DNA from: JAJTFW01 sp964534995
GTDB lineage: Bacteria > Bacteroidota > Bacteroidia > AKYH767-A > OLB10
Direction of reading: 5' to 3'
NCBI GenBank assembly: GCA_964534995.1
Contig: CAZHSC010000017.1
Location: 1-52,093, forward strand
DNA: 52,093 nucleotides
The notes beneath the pieces were generated by a model, which saw only the letters and a program-made list of their open reading frames with translations, was not told where the DNA came from and did no database searches. The position numbers were made by a program, and so were the translations under genes. Of the stretch, positions 49,291 to 52,093 are shown piece after piece (the first letter of the stretch is position 1; the number at the start of each line of letters is the position of its first letter).

Positions 49291-51520
49291 CGGGTGTGGG
49301 AAGTAATTCCATCAGGCGTTGCAGGGATTGCCTGTTTTCGAAGGTCAGCGCCGCGTCCTTTAAAAACAGTTTTTCGCTTTCCGTAAGGTGCCAGCTTAAT
49401 GACACCCTGTCATCGGTTTCCGGCATTTGAAATATTACTACATCCAGAGGTACTTTAAGCCAGCTGGAGGCATGTTGAAGGTAGCGGTCAAAATTATAGT
49501 CCTGCATGATCAGGAAATTACCTGAAACATTACGCATGGGCGTCATGAGTTTCTCCACAATGGTTTTTACGGAATTGTCCTCCACTTTAAGATGTTTGTA
49601 GGTATCTCTGATCTGCAGAAAAACAACACCGGAAGTATTTGATTCAATCCATTGGCTGAATGTGTGCAGGAACTGAATGGAATTCATAATACCGTAGTTA
49701 TCGCGGATACCTGCATCCATCACCTCCATAGCCGGTGAGCTGGGCAGGGAAATAGCCGGCATCACATAGGGAAATGCCGAATTCATGCGCAGGGCGCTGG
49801 TGAGTTTGAGATTACCCGGATTGTGTTCGTTGAAAAATCTACGGTATTCCACTCCGTTAGCTACCGGCTGTATTCCTTCGCTGCTAACAGGTTCGTTTTG
49901 CAGGAGGAAACTAACAGGCTGTGACGCGATATGGAGCGCGCGGCCGTCGTTAATAATGGTAGGACTTATTACCAACATCGGAATTTCCGCCGCCTTTTCC
50001 GCCGCATCATAGTCGCTGATGCGTTTGTCCAGCACATTTCCGGTATTTTCCAGCAATTGTTTTTCCCAGGCCCATGCGCGGTCCTTGGTATAGTGATACT
50101 TTCCATCACTGAATTGCTGGTTATTGAGGAAGATATCCGCAACGGTGGCGCTGAAAACAAGCGAATTCAGCATGTCTTTGCCGATGTTCTTCAGATAGTG
50201 GTTTTTTATTTCCTCCCGCTGGCTCATCAGCGAATCATAGCTGCTAAGGAACAACTCCCGGTAATAACATAAGCTGATCATCCCTCCGCTGGAACCGGAA
50301 GCAAAGGCAGTATGGCGCAACAATTCTCCATGGTAAACGCTGTCAATAACCTGTAAGCTGCGAAATGTAAATACACAGGACCTTAGTCCGCCTCCGCTCA
50401 CATTCAATACAAGCAGCTTTGGTTTTTCAATACCCCTTTCGTTCCACCGCGCTTTCCATTTTTCAAGGATGGTAATGGTATTTTGTTTGTCATGTGCCAG
50501 CAAACTATCGTTCACCTGCGCTTCAAGCGACTCACGGTTATAGGGTGTCAGGCTTTGCGTATAATCCATGCCGTAAGCTTTGTTACGTGGATTGAATACC
50601 TCAAACTTTGACAGGAAATTCATAAACAGGAAAAGAACAATCAACGCTGTATTGGCCCATGACCTTAACCAGTAACGAAATACCCCGCTGAGCATAATGA
50701 ACATGGTAAGCAGGAGAACGATGCTCGCTCCGGCCGGTATTTTAAATGCAGGATAGTCACGGAACAGGCCAAGCATGATGAAGGTGGCAAAAACCACTAT
50801 CTCCACCACGGCGGCGTTCACATGGTTTTGTCTGAAAACCCTTTCCAGCATGTAACGCTTGTAATGGCGTGTATCGCGCACAATTTTAAATTTCGCAGGG
50901 AAAACCATATAAGTGTCTACCCTCCAGTTATTCTTTCGCGGGATGCCGGATAATGGTCGTGCAACCGGACTTTCGTCCTTGTCAGCATGTGCAATGCCGA
51001 AAAGTTTATAAATGTCCTTATTGGTCATCATAAAGTAACGCAGGGTAATTAAAATAACCAGGGCGATGCCGCTGATGAATACCAGCAGCGTCAGTAGAAT
51101 TTCCGGAACCGGTTTGAGTTGGTATACTGACTGGAAATGATAAACCATGATGCAGTATACCATGATAAAAACCCCCGGTATGATGCAGTTGTTGTGTGAA
51201 TATTTTATAAAGGTCCTTGATAACGTGGCAAGAAATGGAAAGCGGAAACTGTTTAAAATAAAACTGGATATGTTAAAAGCCATGATAAAGGCACCAATGC
51301 ATATGCCCATAATAAAAAAAGCCATGTAACCTACATGCCCCATGTATTCAGGGTCAAGAAACAGATAGGGGATGCCAAATCTGGAGGCAATGGTTTGAGT
51401 AATGAAGCCAAAGAGCAACAACCAGAAAAGCATCATTACCTGGTTTTTTTTGAAATGCAATATCACCAGTTGTACCGGGAAGGAATAAAAGACTCTGGAA
51501 GTATACCTGTAAAGGTTCAT
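49217..51520 (-). CDS. Membrane-anchored patatin-like phospholipase
   Basis: A 767-aa protein. The first about 305 residues hold roughly six to seven membrane helices. A cytoplasmic patatin-like lipid-acyl hydrolase domain (about 365-700) follows, with the oxyanion GGGLRS (376-381), nucleophile elbow GSSGG with Ser411, and catalytic Asp602 in DAGIRDNYG (a DAG version of the usual DG[GA]). It probably cleaves membrane lipids. Its 3' end overlaps the E1 gene by 74 bp in the opposite direction. cdsA, a phospholipid-synthesis gene, lies upstream on the same strand. Confidence 0.8.
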   Translation of the reverse strand: MNLYRYTSRVFYSFPVQLVILHFKKNQVMMLFWLLLFGFITQTIASRFGIPYLFLDPEYMGHVGYMAFFIMGICIGAFIMAFNISSFILNSFRFPFLATLSRTFIKYSHNNCIIPGVFIMVYCIMVYHFQSVYQLKPVPEILLTLLVFISGIALVILITLRYFMMTNKDIYKLFGIAHADKDESPVARPLSGIPRKNNWRVDTYMVFPAKFKIVRDTRHYKRYMLERVFRQNHVNAAVVEIVVFATFIMLGLFRDYPAFKIPAGASIVLLLTMFIMLSGVFRYWLRSWANTALIVLFLFMNFLSKFEVFNPRNKAYGMDYTQSLTPYNRESLEAQVNDSLLAHDKQNTITILEKWKARWNERGIEKPKLLVLNVSGGGLRSCVFTFRSLQVIDSVYHGELLRHTAFASGSSGGMISLCYYRELFLSSYDSLMSQREEIKNHYLKNIGKDMLNSLVFSATVADIFLNNQQFSDGKYHYTKDRAWAWEKQLLENTGNVLDKRISDYDAAEKAAEIPMLVISPTIINDGRALHIASQPVSFLLQNEPVSSEGIQPVANGVEYRRFFNEHNPGNLKLTSALRMNSAFPYVMPAISLPSSPAMEVMDAGIRDNYGIMNSIQFLHTFSQWIESNTSGVVFLQIRDTYKHLKVEDNSVKTIVEKLMTPMRNVSGNFLIMQDYNFDRYLQHASSWLKVPLDVVIFQMPETDDRVSLSWHLTESEKLFLKDAALTFENRQSLQRLMELLPTPVNTPQAIAGPVQTGPSAGNSTLRQ

Positions 51521-51576
51521 GCGGTGGGGCTGGTCAGCCTAAAGTATACGCTATAAACGTGGAAAAGTTGAAATAA

Positions 51577-51593
51577 CTGTAAAAACTTTACAG
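51577..51593 (-). terminator. Hairpin after cdsA
   Basis: CTGTAAA (51577-51583) pairs with TTTACAG (51587-51593) around a 3-nt loop, directly after the cdsA stop, followed on the minus strand by a moderately T-rich stretch. It lies between cdsA and the patatin-like gene. Confidence 0.5.
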
Positions 51594-51599
51594 CAATTA

Positions 51600-52093
51600 T
51601 TAACGGATACATTCAAGGTATGCCCAGACAAAAGGTACACTGATAAACAGGGCATCGAAGCGATCCAGGAGTCCGCCGTGGCCGGGCAGGATGCTGCCTG
51701 AATCTTTAACCTGGAGGCTGCGCTTTAGCATGGATTCAACCAGGTCGCCCAGCGTACCGCTTATAATGATGATAAGGGCGATGACCATCCATTGTACCAG
51801 ACTCAACTGAGGCTGAAAGAGGCTTATCAGGTAAGCGATACCGAGGGTGCTGATACCTCCTCCGATGCTCCCTTCCCAGGATTTCTTAGGTGAAATTCTT
51901 TCAAATAAACGGTGCTTGCCTAATAAATTGCCAAATACATACGCGAAACTGTCGCTGCTCCACAGCAGGAAAAAGAAACCGAGTAAGGTGCCCGGAAGGT
52001 ATGAACCCGTATGTACGGCTATTTTCATGAGGAGCGCGAAAGGCAACACAATATAGACCAGGCCCAGAAGCGTGAAAGCGATATTGTCGAAAG
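51600..52093 (-). CDS. cdsA: Phosphatidate cytidylyltransferase, C-terminal part
   Basis: CdsA makes CDP-diacylglycerol for phospholipid synthesis at the inner membrane. The open frame runs off the right end of the window, so only the last 164 residues are present. They begin FDNIAFTLLGLVYI, contain several membrane helices, and include the family signature ISPKKSWEGSIGGG, then end GGLLDRFDALFISVPFVWAYLECIR. A GTG at 52049 lies inside the gene and is not its start. Confidence 0.93.
   Translation of the reverse strand, partial: FDNIAFTLLGLVYIVLPFALLMKIAVHTGSYLPGTLLGFFFLLWSSDSFAYVFGNLLGKHRLFERISPKKSWEGSIGGGISTLGIAYLISLFQPQLSLVQWMVIALIIIISGTLGDLVESMLKRSLQVKDSGSILPGHGGLLDRFDALFISVPFVWAYLECIR

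Noticed and set aside
1..52093. CRISPR arrays, insertion sequences, prophage or toxin-antitoxin genes
   Set aside because: I looked for direct repeats, transposase or integrase motifs and paired small ORFs and found none I could support. rRNA genes are also absent, and only one tRNA is present.

Overview
The window reads as a chromosomal segment of a Bacteroidota bacterium, probably of the Chitinophagales/Sphingobacteriales type. Four things in the sequence point there: promoters of the form TTG-N19/20-TAnnTTTG instead of the usual -35/-10 boxes; almost no Shine-Dalgarno sequences before the genes; a secreted hydrolase ending in a type IX secretion (T9SS) sorting domain; and an rpsL-rpsG-fusA-rpsJ block with no tuf, a zinc-free L36 and a fused E1 alpha/beta dehydrogenase. 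One run of ten Ns shows that this is a draft assembly.

Layout. (1) 0.6-19.2 kb, plus strand: an uninterrupted str-S10-spc-alpha cluster of 33 genes from rpsL to rplQ. It includes fusA, secY, map, infA and rpoA, plus the small rpmD and rpmJ. It starts at a clear Bacteroidota promoter and ends at a strong hairpin terminator. (2) 19.2-22.9 kb, minus strand: a T9SS-exported alpha/beta hydrolase, efp, and the rpsF-rpsR-rplI operon. (3) 23.5-29.5 kb: a large secreted beta-helix protein, an ABC-type permease with no neighbouring ATPase, a small exported Cys/Lys-rich protein, a HAD phosphatase and a small membrane protein. (4) 29.7-36.4 kb, minus strand: tRNA-Glu, rpsT and radC, followed by a tight gene string made of two polysaccharide-deacetylase-fold proteins, an AAC(3)-fold acyltransferase, a FemAB/GNAT-like acyltransferase, an SDR and then upp. 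(5) 36.5-43.1 kb: a 2-oxoacid dehydrogenase E2, an ECF sigma factor with a small membrane protein, a Spy-like protein, a kinase-like protein split by the assembly gap, an O-methyltransferase and a TPR protein. (6) 43.1-52.1 kb: a GlmU-like nucleotidyltransferase, lon, a tiny FeoB-associated-type Cys-rich membrane peptide, the E1 alpha/beta fusion, a membrane-anchored patatin-like protein and the C-terminal part of cdsA running off the window.

How the genes fit together. Most of the window is translation machinery, and the S6/S18/L9 operon, S20 with tRNA-Glu, and EF-P add to it. The E1 fusion (47.3 kb) and E2 (36.5 kb) plausibly belong to one 2-oxoacid dehydrogenase complex. The coupled deacetylase/acyltransferase string looks like a surface-glycan or glycolipid modification set, although no substrate can be read from sequence. 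The ECF sigma factor, the Spy-like protein and Lon suggest envelope and protein stress handling.

Most notable observations: the assembly gap at 39985-39994 is really a 4-bp overlap, and closing it restores one kinase-like gene; EF-P carries Asn at the loop-tip position where most EF-Ps have a modifiable Lys or Arg; a 34-codon membrane peptide lies in an intergenic region with its own promoter box; and several structured intergenic elements sit inside the ribosomal protein operon. I did not find a clear new defence, CRISPR or mobile system. The best candidate for an undescribed functional set is the coupled deacetylase/acyltransferase cassette.
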